From Lacticaseibacillus paracasei subsp. paracasei (lineage in GTDB: Bacteria > Bacillota > Bacilli > Lactobacillales > Lactobacillaceae), in contig NZ_AP012541.1 of assembly GCF_000829035.1 (NCBI RefSeq), positions 496,001-560,000 on the forward strand: a stretch of 64,000 nt of DNA, read 5' to 3'. The stretch's first letter is position 1. Each line of letters starts with the position of its first letter. Shown piece after piece: positions 33,966 through 42,863 of the stretch. The notes under the pieces were generated by a model. The model was not told the DNA's origin. It made no database searches and saw only the letters and a list, made by a program, of their open reading frames with translations. A program made the translations under genes and the position numbers.

Positions 33966-34099
33966 AAAAATAGTCCTTCCCCGCCAATTTTAATCTATTC
34001 ACTAGTTTAGTATACGCGAAGCAAATGAAAGAATTTGTACCAGAACCAAATTAATCACTAATTTCAGTATTACGGATTGATAAGAAAGGATGTTTATAA

Positions 34100-35014
34100 A
34101 TGTCTATACGATTAACGCTATCACCTGATATCAAGGCTAATGGACGACTATCTCATCTTCAAAACATTGTGGATCGTATAAATAATCTGAACAAGTTTTC
34201 ACGGGAAATGGATGACTATCATCATATGGTTAAACAAAACGTTAACTCCATACCAGATGATTTTTCATTTAATGAAGTAGCTACAGTGGCCTTTTTTCAA
34301 ACGGTGTCTGACCAAGTTAATACTATTTTTCTTTTAACGGCACATCATATATGGAAAGTAATTTTAGGAGAGCAAATAATAGAGGATAGTCTCAGTTATG
34401 TGCGGCTCATCGTCATAGAATCCCCTAAATTTAAGACGGAAGGATTGTTTAGTGGCAAACAGTTTTTGTCCTTTCAACCAAAAGCAAATTTAAAACTATA
34501 CTTTGACTCGAAAGAGGACAAAAGCTTTCTGGAAACCACTTTCACAAATGAAATAAATCGTTTTTTGAATAAAGAAAGAGTTATGCTAGCCAAACCTGAA
34601 CCAATACCAATCAGTGAACCGCAAGAAAGTACGAATAACCATGCACTGGAGAACCAGAACAAAGCGCTTATTGAGACACTAAACCTAGAAAATAACGAAA
34701 CAGCAATTGCACTGATAACGCTTAGTCAGCTCAAATATCCTAAAAATAAGATAAAGCCATTGTCTTCCGGGGACATTCCCTTGGGTTTCCAATTTATAGA
34801 AAACGATTATGTCACGGAAAGCGGACTAGCTATTCTCACAATGGGTGGAGCCTATGAAAAAGCATTGCAAAAAGTAATTAAGGATATTCGTAACTTGATT
34901 GAGCAAAAGAATGCAGATGGCGCCTTTAACTTATGTCTTACTCATACTGAGGACGAAGGCTCATCGACCGTGTGGATTTATGCATATTTTGACATTGCAA
35001 AAAGGATCCTTTAG
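34100..35014 (+). CDS. Unknown protein divergent from the hsdRMS operon
   Basis: 304 residues, ATG after AAGGATG. The N-terminal half is mixed alpha/beta (NEVATVAFFQTVSDQVNTIF, LSYVRLIVIESPKFK). A charged linker with PIPISEPQES at about 165-185 leads to a C-terminal domain with GGAYEKALQKVIKDIRNLI and SSTVWIYAYFDIA. No signal peptide or membrane span, so probably cytoplasmic. I do not recognise a family. Its place beside a type I system suggests a defence accessory or passenger, which is inference only. Confidence 0.55.
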   Translation: MSIRLTLSPDIKANGRLSHLQNIVDRINNLNKFSREMDDYHHMVKQNVNSIPDDFSFNEVATVAFFQTVSDQVNTIFLLTAHHIWKVILGEQIIEDSLSYVRLIVIESPKFKTEGLFSGKQFLSFQPKANLKLYFDSKEDKSFLETTFTNEINRFLNKERVMLAKPEPIPISEPQESTNNHALENQNKALIETLNLENNETAIALITLSQLKYPKNKIKPLSSGDIPLGFQFIENDYVTESGLAILTMGGAYEKALQKVIKDIRNLIEQKNADGAFNLCLTHTEDEGSSTVWIYAYFDIAKRIL

Positions 35015-35109
35015 TCAGCCCCTTCCCTTCAGAGTGGAGTTTGTGCGAGTTGTTCAACTCAAAACAGGCCTTCCATTTGCAAATGGGTTCATACGTCAAT
35101 AGTAGGTGC

Positions 35110-35310
35110 TATGGCTAATGATCAGCTTAAGCAACTTCATAAAGACCATTGTTTTCTCCAGGAGAATGGTATTTTAAAACGAGCAGTGGTGTTGACCAGA
35201 TGTTGATTCGTAGTGGCCGAAAGGCCATTTGTTGTTCAGGTGCACCTGTGCCGCGGACACTGCGTGATGACCGTTCTGAAGGCATTATATGTTCGCAGCC
35301 CCTATTATGA
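35110..35310 (+). pseudogene. Remnant of an IS3-family element
   Basis: Short translated pieces match the IS3 element at 4971-6319: MANDQLKQLHKDHCFLQENG then ILKRAVV (OrfA zipper), then RSGRKAI and LCRGHCVMTVLKALYVRSP in another frame (OrfB start, compare SRGHRITVILRALRIPSS). Frame breaks show that it is dead. The following 35311-35421 holds nothing I can support. Confidence 0.6.
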
Positions 35311-35421
35311 CCGTGAGATTTCACCCCTAGCCCTAGGTATTAACTTATATATTCTTGCCGATCATTACATAAAGGAAATTTATTGTGAGCTTTCAAAAAT
35401 TTTCATCCGCGCGTTTTAAAA

Positions 35422-36654
35422 TCAAGTTAGCCACTTTTATTACAAATTTGGGACAATAAAAAACATCAAGAACAGATATCCTGTATCATTGAAGTTCCAA
35501 CACAAACAATGAAAGAGGTATTGTCCTGATGCATGAACAGGATATCACACGTCGTCAACCAGGTCATCATTTGTCTCAAATGGAACGCGGTAGAATTGCA
35601 GAACTTTACGCCCCCGGCACCTCCAAACGCGAAATTGCTGCCAAAATTGGCGTCTGCCATCAAACCATCAATAATGAGATTGACCGAGGGACTGTCAAGC
35701 GGGCTAAGCGCATTAATGGCAAACTGATCTATCATACGGAATATAGTCCTGAAGCTGCTCAGACGCGCTATGAGACCGCACGTCTGAATTGTCATAGGCC
35801 GGATAAATTCGCCGCTACAAGCCACTTCCTGGCCTGGTATGCTAATCAGGCCAAGACTGAACACTGGTCGCCTGATGCAGCCGTTGGCGCCGCACGGCGA
35901 GCCAAGCTATTCACCCCTGAGGAGATGGTGTGCACAACCACTTTATATCGCTACATCGATGATCAACGCTTAGAAATTCGGAACATCGATCTCGTGGAGA
36001 ACGCAAATCGGCGGACCAAGCAACACAAGAGCACTAAGCATAAGCGCCTAGCCGGCCGCAGTATTGAGGAGCGTCCTAAGGCTGTCGAACGCCGCAAGCA
36101 GTTCGGACATTGGGAGATGGATACCGTTGTCGGGAAACGCAATGGCCGTGAGAGCGTCATCCTTAGCCTGATTGAGCGGAAGACTCGTTGCCAACTTCTC
36201 CGACTGATCGACGGCCGAGACTCGGACTCTGTGGAGTTTGCGTTACGAGAAATCAAGCTTGAGTGGGGTGACTGTCTGCGCACGATTACCGCAGACAATG
36301 GCCCGGAGTTCTCGACTCTGAATAAGGCCTTTGAGGACACAGATACAGACATCTTCTACGCGCATTCATACACCTCATGCGATCGCGGCTCCAACGAGGC
36401 CCACAATCGCATGATTAGACGTGACTACCCAAAAGGCGAGTCGCTGGATGATGTTAGTCCCAGCCAGGTGCTGGCTACCCAAGACCGTCTTAACGGGCTT
36501 CCCCGGAGAAAGCTAGACTACCGTAGCCCCCAGGAGTGTTTTGAGACCGAAGTGCGCCGGACTCGGCGTTCAGCACAACACGTAAGCTAAACAATGAACC
36601 ACTCATAAGATAACAGGCTGTTCTTGGGAGTGTCTCAACACCCCGGCTAACTTG
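35422..36654 (+). mobile_element. IS30-family element (boundaries approximate)
   Basis: A 10-bp inverted repeat CAAGTTAGCC/GGCTAACTTG lies at 35422-35431 and 36645-36654, with a second shared inner motif CAAGAACAG. No clear target duplication. It interrupts an acetyltransferase-like start on the minus strand at 36655. Exact ends are uncertain by some tens of bases. Confidence 0.6.
35529..36590 (+). CDS. IS30-family transposase
   Basis: 353 residues. An N-terminal HTH_38 domain (HHLSQMERGRIAELYAPGTS, KREIAAKIGVCHQTINNEI) is followed by an rve catalytic core: GHWEMDTVVGKRNG with the first Asp, ITADNGPEFS with the second and SCDRGSNEAHNRMIRRDYPKG with the Glu. Length and motifs are complete, so it is likely active. 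This is a different lineage from the IS30 copy at 46005. Confidence 0.9.
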   Translation: MHEQDITRRQPGHHLSQMERGRIAELYAPGTSKREIAAKIGVCHQTINNEIDRGTVKRAKRINGKLIYHTEYSPEAAQTRYETARLNCHRPDKFAATSHFLAWYANQAKTEHWSPDAAVGAARRAKLFTPEEMVCTTTLYRYIDDQRLEIRNIDLVENANRRTKQHKSTKHKRLAGRSIEERPKAVERRKQFGHWEMDTVVGKRNGRESVILSLIERKTRCQLLRLIDGRDSDSVEFALREIKLEWGDCLRTITADNGPEFSTLNKAFEDTDTDIFYAHSYTSCDRGSNEAHNRMIRRDYPKGESLDDVSPSQVLATQDRLNGLPRRKLDYRSPQECFETEVRRTRRSAQHVS

Positions 36655-36721
36655 TTCTTGCAATTTGGGATAATAAATCTTCAGCATTTGCCTCAGTAAC
36701 ACGAGTGATGGTGATCGCCAT
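36655..36721 (-). pseudogene. N-terminal fragment of a GNAT-like acetyltransferase
   Basis: From ATG 36721 (after AAGGAGG) the frame reads MAITITRVTEANAEDLLSQI before the IS30 border. The pattern is like the first strand and helix of GNAT acetyltransferases (xIRxVTxxDAExLxxIA). The rest of the gene is not found on the other side of the IS. Weak but plausible. Confidence 0.35.
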
Positions 36722-36841
36722 GGCATTGGGCCTCCTTAAATTTGCCTTGAGCTTACCTTGCTGACGACGGTATTGCAAGACCACGAATTCTTTCCTTACA
36801 TTAGCTAAAACTTCGACTATAATTATTTTGGAGGCGATTAC

Positions 36842-37564
36842 ATGTTTTTAGATCATCGAACCATTCGCAAATTTTCCACGCAACAAGTTGACCCGCAATG
36901 CTTGAACCGCCTGATCACTGTGGCCCAACATACTGCAACCTCACATTTCTTGCAGTCTTTTAGCATTATTCATATCACCGATTCCGCACTGCGTTCACAA
37001 ATCGCCGCCATCAGCCACCAAACTTATGTCGATGGCAATGGCAATGGTGAATTATTGATTTTCGTGGCGGATCAATACCGCGCAGACCTATGCGCCGACC
37101 ACCCTAACCAACTCAGCTCAACGGATAAATTTATCCAAGCCGCATCGGATACTTTATTGGCGGCAGAAAACCTCGTCGATGCCGCTGAAAATCAAGGGTT
37201 AGGAACCGTGATTTTAGGCAGTATCCTCAATGATCCAAAACAATTGATCTCCCTGCTTCACCTACCGAACCTCACCTTCCCGATTTGTGGCGTGATTGTC
37301 GGCTATCCCGATCAAAAACCAAACTTCAAGCCGCGCATGCCGCAAAGCTTAATGAGCTTCGACAATACTTATCACTTACCTGACGACTGGAAAACGCAAC
37401 TAACAGATTACGACCACGTGATTCAGCATTACTATGCGACCCGCGATACCAATCAGCGCGAAGAAACCTTCTCCCATTTGTTAGCTAACGGTGCCGCCCA
37501 TACGCCGAAAAAGCGCAGCGAACTACTCGATGCCTTGCATCAACAAGGGTTCTGTTTGAAATAA
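36842..37564 (+). CDS. Nitroreductase-family NAD(P)H oxidoreductase
   Basis: 240 residues, ATG after GGAGGCG, with a -10-like TATAAT at 36817-36822. Family features: HRTIRKFSTQQVD at the start (FMN-phosphate Arg), TLLAAENLVDAAENQGLGTVIL (dimer/FMN helix near 105-125), PICGVIVGYPDQKPNFKPRMP and C-terminal KKRSELLDALHQQGF. These flavoproteins (NfrA/NfsA branch) reduce nitro compounds, quinones or flavins. Stand-alone gene. Confidence 0.85.
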   Translation: MFLDHRTIRKFSTQQVDPQCLNRLITVAQHTATSHFLQSFSIIHITDSALRSQIAAISHQTYVDGNGNGELLIFVADQYRADLCADHPNQLSSTDKFIQAASDTLLAAENLVDAAENQGLGTVILGSILNDPKQLISLLHLPNLTFPICGVIVGYPDQKPNFKPRMPQSLMSFDNTYHLPDDWKTQLTDYDHVIQHYYATRDTNQREETFSHLLANGAAHTPKKRSELLDALHQQGFCLK

Positions 37565-37665
37565 CAGGATAATAAATCGATTCATCTTTTAATTTTAATT
37601 TGTGTCTTGTCAAGTGTCATGCGACAATCATCTCTAGGCAGCTGCCTCCAAAGGGGGTGTTGTCT

Positions 37666-37854
37666 TTGTTGAAGAATCTATTCACAGTCGTTGTCGGCCC
37701 TGTGGTGGTCGGGGTTATCATTGAGTTGATCAAACGTTGGCTGGACTTGCGACAACTTTTGCGACTGCCGTTGCTGTTTGAGGATACTACCGATTGTGGG
37801 TTGCATAGGGGACCTTCTTTCATAATGCCAAGTTTATTTGCTTTTAGCCACTAG
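37666..37854 (+). CDS. Fst/Ldr-type type I toxin with a long C-terminal extension
   Basis: TTG 37666 is preferred because AAGGGGGTG at 37651-37659 is 6-8 bases upstream; GTG 37657 and TTG 37660 are also in frame. The peptide LFTVVVGPVVVGVIIELIKR then WLD matches the Fst signature (VIAPIFVGLVLEMI...WLD). Known Fst peptides are about 30-35 residues, but here the frame runs on to 62 residues across the region where the antisense antitoxin normally converges. It probably belongs to a plasmid-type addiction module with the resolvase that follows. Confidence 0.6.
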   Translation: MLKNLFTVVVGPVVVGVIIELIKRWLDLRQLLRLPLLFEDTTDCGLHRGPSFIMPSLFAFSH

Positions 37855-37876
37855 GGTATACCCTAGTGGCCTTTTT
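37847..37876 (+). terminator. Strong terminator after the Fst-like toxin
   Basis: Perfect 24-base palindrome (GCCACTAGGGTA and complement) at 37847-37870 followed by six T. In Fst loci the toxin and antitoxin RNAs share such a terminator. Confidence 0.8.
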
Positions 37877-37939
37877 TATTTCTGTGCTATACTAGGAATT
37901 ACAAGTGTTCATTAGAACTGTCCAAAAGGAGAATTGGAA

Positions 37940-38527
37940 ATGGCTAAAATCGGTTATGCGCGTGTGAGTTCCAAGGAGCAACATTTAGATCGACAGTTAG
38001 CGCCTTTAAAAGACGTTGATAAATTATTTACGGATAAATTAAGTGGGGCTAACACTAATCGGCCAGAACTGCAAAAAATGCTGGCCTATATTCGTGAGGG
38101 TGATATTGTAATGGTCACTGAATTAGATCGCTTAGGCAGAAACAACCATGATTTGACTAAGATCATGAACTCCATTCAAAATAAGGGTGCCACCCTAGAT
38201 GTGTTGAATTTACCGTCCATGACAGGGATTGCTGACCCAAATTTACGTCAACTGATGACCAACTTGATTATTGAACTCTATAAGTATCAGGCCGAAAGTG
38301 AACGTAAGCGAATCATTGAGCGCCAGCAACAAGGGATTGCCTTAGCTAAGCAGCAGGGTAAATATCATGGGCGCAAACCCCAATATGCCAAAGATGATCC
38401 CCGTTTGCAACATGCTTTTAAGCTTTATCGAGCTGGCATGAGTGACATTGATGTGTCCCGAAATACAGGTATTAAACGGACGACCTTTATTCGATACCGT
38501 GTGAAATACGGTATTAAAAGAAAATAG
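37940..38527 (+). CDS. Serine recombinase (resolvase/invertase family)
   Basis: 195 residues from ATG 37940, preferred over 37934; AAAGGAG lies just upstream. The catalytic Ser is in IGYARVSSKEQ (residues 3-13), the conserved Arg region is in VMVTELDRLGRN, and the C-terminal Hin-type HTH is in SDIDVSRNTGIKRTTFIRY. Such resolvases are standard on lactobacillus plasmids, where they separate multimers. With the adjacent Fst-like locus this looks like an integrated plasmid maintenance segment. Confidence 0.88.
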   Translation: MAKIGYARVSSKEQHLDRQLAPLKDVDKLFTDKLSGANTNRPELQKMLAYIREGDIVMVTELDRLGRNNHDLTKIMNSIQNKGATLDVLNLPSMTGIADPNLRQLMTNLIIELYKYQAESERKRIIERQQQGIALAKQQGKYHGRKPQYAKDDPRLQHAFKLYRAGMSDIDVSRNTGIKRTTFIRYRVKYGIKRK

Positions 38528-38581
38528 GGCCCCCTTTTGGTTAGCACATGTTAACTGAAAGGGTCCCTATTTTCTTTACTT

Positions 38582-40146
38582 AGTGGCTGGTGAATTAGGC
38601 AACATTCCGGCTACCTGAAACGTGAATTTGATAGTGAATTAAGATGGATTCCTGCTTATATTTTACAAAAATCAAAATTGGTCCATTAAAAAGCCTTAGT
38701 AGCATCTTTAGATTGGCTAGATTGATCGCAATATCAATCGTCACTGCGATGCTGGCTACCGTTTTAGTCCGCACCAATGAAAGGCCCAAAGGGCCTTTCA
38801 TGAAGGCAAAACCGCGTTCAATTTTCCCGCGCCGCTTCTCTGCGTCACGATCAACTTGCCGCTGCTTAGCATCCATCTTTTTAGGCTTACGTCCTAAACG
38901 TGGTCCCGACAACCTAATGCCTAGTCGTTGACAGAGCTGACGATTCTCGCGGGTACGATAAAGTGTGTCAGCTAAGATTTCATCGGGATAATAACCATGC
39001 ACGTCGAAATAATGATCGATGGTTGTTGCTAAATCTTGGCTTTCATTGAACGCCTTAAAATCAAATCGTTCGATATCGATCATGCCATCGGCAATTGAGG
39101 CATCAATCTTGGGACCAATTCGGTTCGTTGTTTGGCTTTACCACGGTTAATCGGACGAATCCACGGTTGTGCCAAGCTAACAATCCGTCCTGGGACCCGA
39201 TGGGTCCGATTTTCATACATGAACATTTGCTGGTCAAAAAGTTCACGAATCACAGCCAATCGTTTGGTTTGCCTTTCGTTAAGAGAGGCACCGTGGGCCA
39301 ACAGCACATCGATATAACGTAGATCACGTCGGACATACTGGAGCTGTACTTTGATCTGCTTGCGTGTTTCCTTAGCCCAACGCCGCGGTTTTCTAGCAAA
39401 AGCGGTCCACTTAGCTTTTGCTTCACGTTTGTAGGTTCGTGGAGGCTTGATTTGCAACTGATGAGCCATGTCTAATAACATTTCTTCTAGATTGAGCCGA
39501 GCTTGATTTAGCAGCGAAGTATCTTGTGGAAAACGAATTTCAATTGGCACCGCAGTAGCGTCTGTGATCAAGACAGGGAGCTCATCATCTGGCAATAAGC
39601 TTTGGATTTGTTCGCGCAAGGTATCACTGATGATATTTCGCACTAGTTCCGTTATTTGACCCATGCGTCGTCTAAAATAAACCAAGGTTGAGTGGTTGAA
39701 CGGCAGGTCGGTTGTGTAGGTGTCTAGCCCGATAAAGTACTGGTGAGCCGGGGTATCACGAATAGCGGTTACGACCGAACGGTCGGTTAGATGTTCTGCT
39801 TGCTTGATCAAACTGGCACCGTAAAGCAGACGAAAGGGTTTAGCAGCGCGCCCACCCATCTCAGTAAAAAGAAGTTGATAGGCTTCATCGAGCTGTTGCC
39901 ACGGGAGCATGTCGGCTAATTGAACCCACTCATTGTCGGAAGAAAGTGGCACACCAAGGCCGTTGTTAAAGGATTGAAATGACAATTGGGTAGCACGATG
40001 TCGCTAAGCCATGATGGTTTCCTCCAGGAAAAATAAAAAGTGCAAGGAAAACAGGCGTTATCCCATGTTTACTTTGCACTAATTATAATCTTTACTATTC
40101 TTTAATGCCAATAAAGCTTGCAGTTATGCTGCTTTCACCAGCCACT
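38582..40146 (-). mobile_element. IS5-superfamily (IS1182-like) element with ACTT target duplication
   Basis: Terminal repeats AGTGGCTGGTGAA at 38582 and TTTCACCAGCCACT ending 40146. ACTT is present at 38578-38581 and 40147-40150. 1565 bp with one long transposase gene that is frameshifted. It has inserted beside a solo IS3 terminal sequence at 40149-40183. Confidence 0.8.
38595..39985 (-). pseudogene. IS1182/IS5-type transposase, broken by a -1 frameshift
   Basis: The N-terminal frame (39985-39080, 301 residues) carries EMGGRAAKPFRLLYGASLIK and the first Asp in PVLITDATAVPIEI. The C-terminal frame (39083-38595) carries YPDEILADTLYRTRENR with the second Asp and GKIERGFAFMKGP with the Glu. 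Across 39110-39125 one frame ends ELVPRLMPQ, while the neighbouring frame reads GPKIDASIADGMIDIE, continuous with the C-terminal part. So one T is missing in GAATTGGTCCC. This is a frame break in the middle of the gene, not the usual IS5 programmed site. Possibly a sequencing error. Confidence 0.75.
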
Positions 40147-40148
40147 AC

Positions 40149-40183
40149 TTAAAAGTTGTCTCAGGAATCAGCTTACATCCAAA
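40149..40183. repeat. Solo terminal sequence of the IS3-family element at 48.6-49.9 kb
   Basis: CTTAAAAGTTGTCTCAGGAA and the following 15 bases to CATCCAA are identical to the right end of the IS3 element at 49896-49930. No transposase accompanies it. The IS1182-like insertion at 38582-40146 abuts it. Confidence 0.7.
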
Positions 40184-40263
40184 TTGTGTACAATCTATAT
40201 CATGAGAACTAATTTTAGAGTACGATAAAGTTGATTAACAATTTCGCTAAAGGCGATGATGGG

Positions 40264-41592
40264 ATGAAAAGCACGACGAAATGGGTAACACGGTGGCCCG
40301 AACGAATTAGTTACGGCTTAAGTGATGCCGCCGATAATTTAGTCTTTCAAATGATGACGACCTATTTGCTATTCTTTTACACGGATGTTTATGGACTGAC
40401 ACCAAGCGCGGTGGCCATTTTATTTGTCGTGGCGCGGGTAGCTGACGTTGTTGAAAGTTTTGTCATCGGGATCATGATTGATCACACACATTCACGGTTT
40501 GGCAAGAGCCGACCGTTCTTCCTCTGGTATTCGTTACCTTACGTTATTTTTGCGGTTCTCACCTTTGTGACGCCTAACTTTTCGTATAATGGTAAATTAA
40601 TCTGGGCATATGTGACGTATTTAGGCCTTGGATTTCTGTATACGGCTGTTAATCTGCCAATCACGTCAATCTTACCAACGATGTCGCAGAATACTCGTGA
40701 GTTGACGTTGTTGGGTGTCATTCGTCAATTCTTTGGCAGTTCGGTTCAAATTGTGGTGGCTGTATTCACATTACCCTTGGTTGCGTTCTTCGGCCACGGT
40801 AATCAGCAAAAAGGGTTCTTGGGTACAATCTTCGTGTTTAGCCTGATTTCATTTCTTTTGATTATCAACACGTTTGTCCATGTTCGCGAACGGTTCGCGA
40901 ATCCTGAAATTGCCCATCAACCGTTAACAACTGTCCTAAAAATGTTGAAACATAATCAGCCATGGATCGTTATGTCAATCGTGATTCTCATGTACTGGCT
41001 GGTGACGGCAATTAAGAATCAGACAACCATTTACTATTTTAAATATACGGTGGGAAACGAAAACCTGGTACCACTAGCTAACAGTTTTACCCTGGCAGCG
41101 TTAATCGGGGTATTGCTGATCATTCGAATTACCGAGGTTCGCAGTAAGAAGCAAACGATGCTTCGCGGTATTCTAATGGCGCTGGTTGGTCAAGCCGTGA
41201 TTGCGGTTGGGGTTTATACCAAAATACTGTGGTTCTTGTTTGGCGGTGTCTTGATTAACTCGATTGGCAATGGGATCATTATCGGCCTCGTCTCAATCAT
41301 GATTGCTGACACAATCCGTTATGGTGCCAGCATGGGGATCCAAGCCGAGGGAATTCTGGCTTCAACGGATGACTTTGGCGTTAACGTCGGCCTTGGTGTT
41401 GGCGGCTTGATTACAGCTGGTTTGTTTCACTTTTCGGGTTACGTTGCCAATCGAACCCAGAATGCCGCAACTCTCACCATGATTAATTTGAATTATGTTT
41501 GGATTCCGTTGGTTATTTATGTGGGGATGTATTTTGTATTGCGGCTTTATGATGAGGGGCGGATTGAACGAGCAATAGAAGCAAGAAAATAA
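40264..41592 (+). CDS. GPH-family sugar/cation symporter
   Basis: 442 residues from ATG 40264 (MKSTTKWVTRWPERISYGLSD); an upstream TTG at 40231 is less likely. Twelve membrane spans are predicted. GPH (glycoside-pentoside-hexuronide) marks are YGLSDAADNLVFQMM, MIDHTHSRFGKSRPFFLW and IADTIRYGASMGIQAEGIL. It imports a glycoside or sugar with Na+ or H+; the substrate is not readable. No glycosidase neighbour remains, probably because the IS elements upstream replaced the rest of the operon. Confidence 0.85.
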   Translation: MKSTTKWVTRWPERISYGLSDAADNLVFQMMTTYLLFFYTDVYGLTPSAVAILFVVARVADVVESFVIGIMIDHTHSRFGKSRPFFLWYSLPYVIFAVLTFVTPNFSYNGKLIWAYVTYLGLGFLYTAVNLPITSILPTMSQNTRELTLLGVIRQFFGSSVQIVVAVFTLPLVAFFGHGNQQKGFLGTIFVFSLISFLLIINTFVHVRERFANPEIAHQPLTTVLKMLKHNQPWIVMSIVILMYWLVTAIKNQTTIYYFKYTVGNENLVPLANSFTLAALIGVLLIIRITEVRSKKQTMLRGILMALVGQAVIAVGVYTKILWFLFGGVLINSIGNGIIIGLVSIMIADTIRYGASMGIQAEGILASTDDFGVNVGLGVGGLITAGLFHFSGYVANRTQNAATLTMINLNYVWIPLVIYVGMYFVLRLYDEGRIERAIEARK

Positions 41593-41792
41593 GTCCGAAT
41601 TATATTCTAAATAATAGTTTTTGATTTGCTAACTAACACCGGTGCGGTGTGATATTATTACCTTTTTGCGCCAACGGTTATTGCAATTGGCCAAATAATC
41701 TTGCAACCTCACTTTTGAAATGCAATAGATTGTGAGTCGTTCCAGTTAGCACTATACTGAAACTGAGTCTAAATCTAAAAGGAGTGGTTTGC

Positions 41793-42350
41793 ATGGCTGA
41801 AAAGTATACAGCAGAAATCGTGCCATTGAACGCTGAGAAGATTGGCACCGCGCCGCACGGTGCCGCGACGTTCACGATTGATGGTGCGCAAATGAAGATT
41901 CATATCGATATGTTTGATACACCTGCTAATGTGCAGCATTGGGAACATTTCCACGGATTCCCGGATGGTAAGCCAGCAGAAATCGCCACAGCGGCACAAG
42001 ATGCTAATGGTGACGGTTTCGTTGATCTGCCAGAAACAGAACCGGTTTCCGGTACAACGATGGTGCCATTTGACGCTGAACCGGCCAAGATGCATGTGCC
42101 AAATGACAGTTACCCAGTGGCTGATGCAGAAGGTCACTATGCTTATGACAAACTCGTTGATCTAAAGGAATTGCAGACAGCGTTTAAAGCCGCTTTTGGC
42201 AGTGACGATTTGCAGCTTGATAAAAGGGTCATTTATATTCATGGTGTGCCGGATACCTTGAAGCTACCGGCTACTGTTCAAGGAACTGTCATGAACTACG
42301 ATGCCCACGTTACTTTACCAATTGCAGTTGGAAAAATCATCAAAGCTTAA
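41793..42350 (+). CDS. CHRD-like protein with an EF-hand-like loop
   Basis: 185 residues from ATG 41793, after AAAGGAG at 41780-41786; GTG 41784 lies at the edge of this site. The beta-rich fold begins KYTAEIVPLNAEKIGTAPHG and ends VIYIHGVP..YDAHVTLPIAVG, with conserved His in HFHGFPDG, as in CHRD/SOD-like domains. DANGDGFVDLPE at residues 70-81 is a good EF-hand calcium loop. No signal peptide is seen, so it is probably cytosolic. Role unknown. Monocistronic with its own terminator. Confidence 0.55.
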   Translation: MAEKYTAEIVPLNAEKIGTAPHGAATFTIDGAQMKIHIDMFDTPANVQHWEHFHGFPDGKPAEIATAAQDANGDGFVDLPETEPVSGTTMVPFDAEPAKMHVPNDSYPVADAEGHYAYDKLVDLKELQTAFKAAFGSDDLQLDKRVIYIHGVPDTLKLPATVQGTVMNYDAHVTLPIAVGKIIKA

Positions 42351-42380
42351 ACTAATTAGTTGAATAAATAACCTATAAGT

Positions 42381-42428
42381 AGTCTTGAAACTTACTGGCA
42401 ATACGCCTGCTGTTTCAAGGCTATTTTT
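42381..42428 (+). terminator. Terminator after the CHRD-like gene
   Basis: CTTGAAAC and GTTTCAAG pair around a 20-base loop, followed by GCTATTTTT. Confidence 0.7.
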
Positions 42429-42627
42429 GGGTTTGAAGACCTTATTTACCTATAAATAGAGCTTTTTACATTATATGTACAGATTAATACCTATAATGTC
42501 AATAAGTATGCACCGTTAAAAATATATTGTTAAATAACGAACATTATCATTCCTTTGCGCGGGGTCAACTTGTTAAGCTGGTGTTGGAAGAAGAGAGACG
42601 CCGGAAACAATGGAAGGAGGCGCACAG

Positions 42628-42863
42628 ATGCCTAAGAAGTTGATCCATATCGTCATGTTGGCGATGTTGATGCTGACCCAGGTCGGAAGCGCCGTTGTCC
42701 CTGTAGCCGACAACGGTGAGACAAACATCACCGAACATGACCGTGCGGCGCCAAAATCCGATCCATCCTCACACCAGAACGATGCGAGCGGACAAGCGGC
42801 AATTAGCCAAGACACAATTGAGTCTGACAAGAAACAGACAAGTGCAGCAATGAGCAGTTCTGA
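42628..42863 (+). pseudogene. Secreted surface protein cut by IS copy B3 (N-terminal part)
   Basis: ATG 42628 follows AAGGAGG at 42613-42619. MPKKLIHIVMLAMLMLTQVG then SAVVPVADN is a signal peptide with a cleavage site near residue 22. The mature start is a low-complexity Ser/Asp/Gln segment (SSHQNDASGQAAISQDTIES) typical of cell-wall-anchored lactobacillus proteins. At 42864 the IS element begins. The remaining gene is not found after the IS, where an ISLre2 fragment begins instead. Confidence 0.6.

Noticed and set aside
35466..35864. 132-codon minus-strand frame under the IS30 transposase
   Set aside because: Shadow of a clear IS30 transposase on the plus strand.
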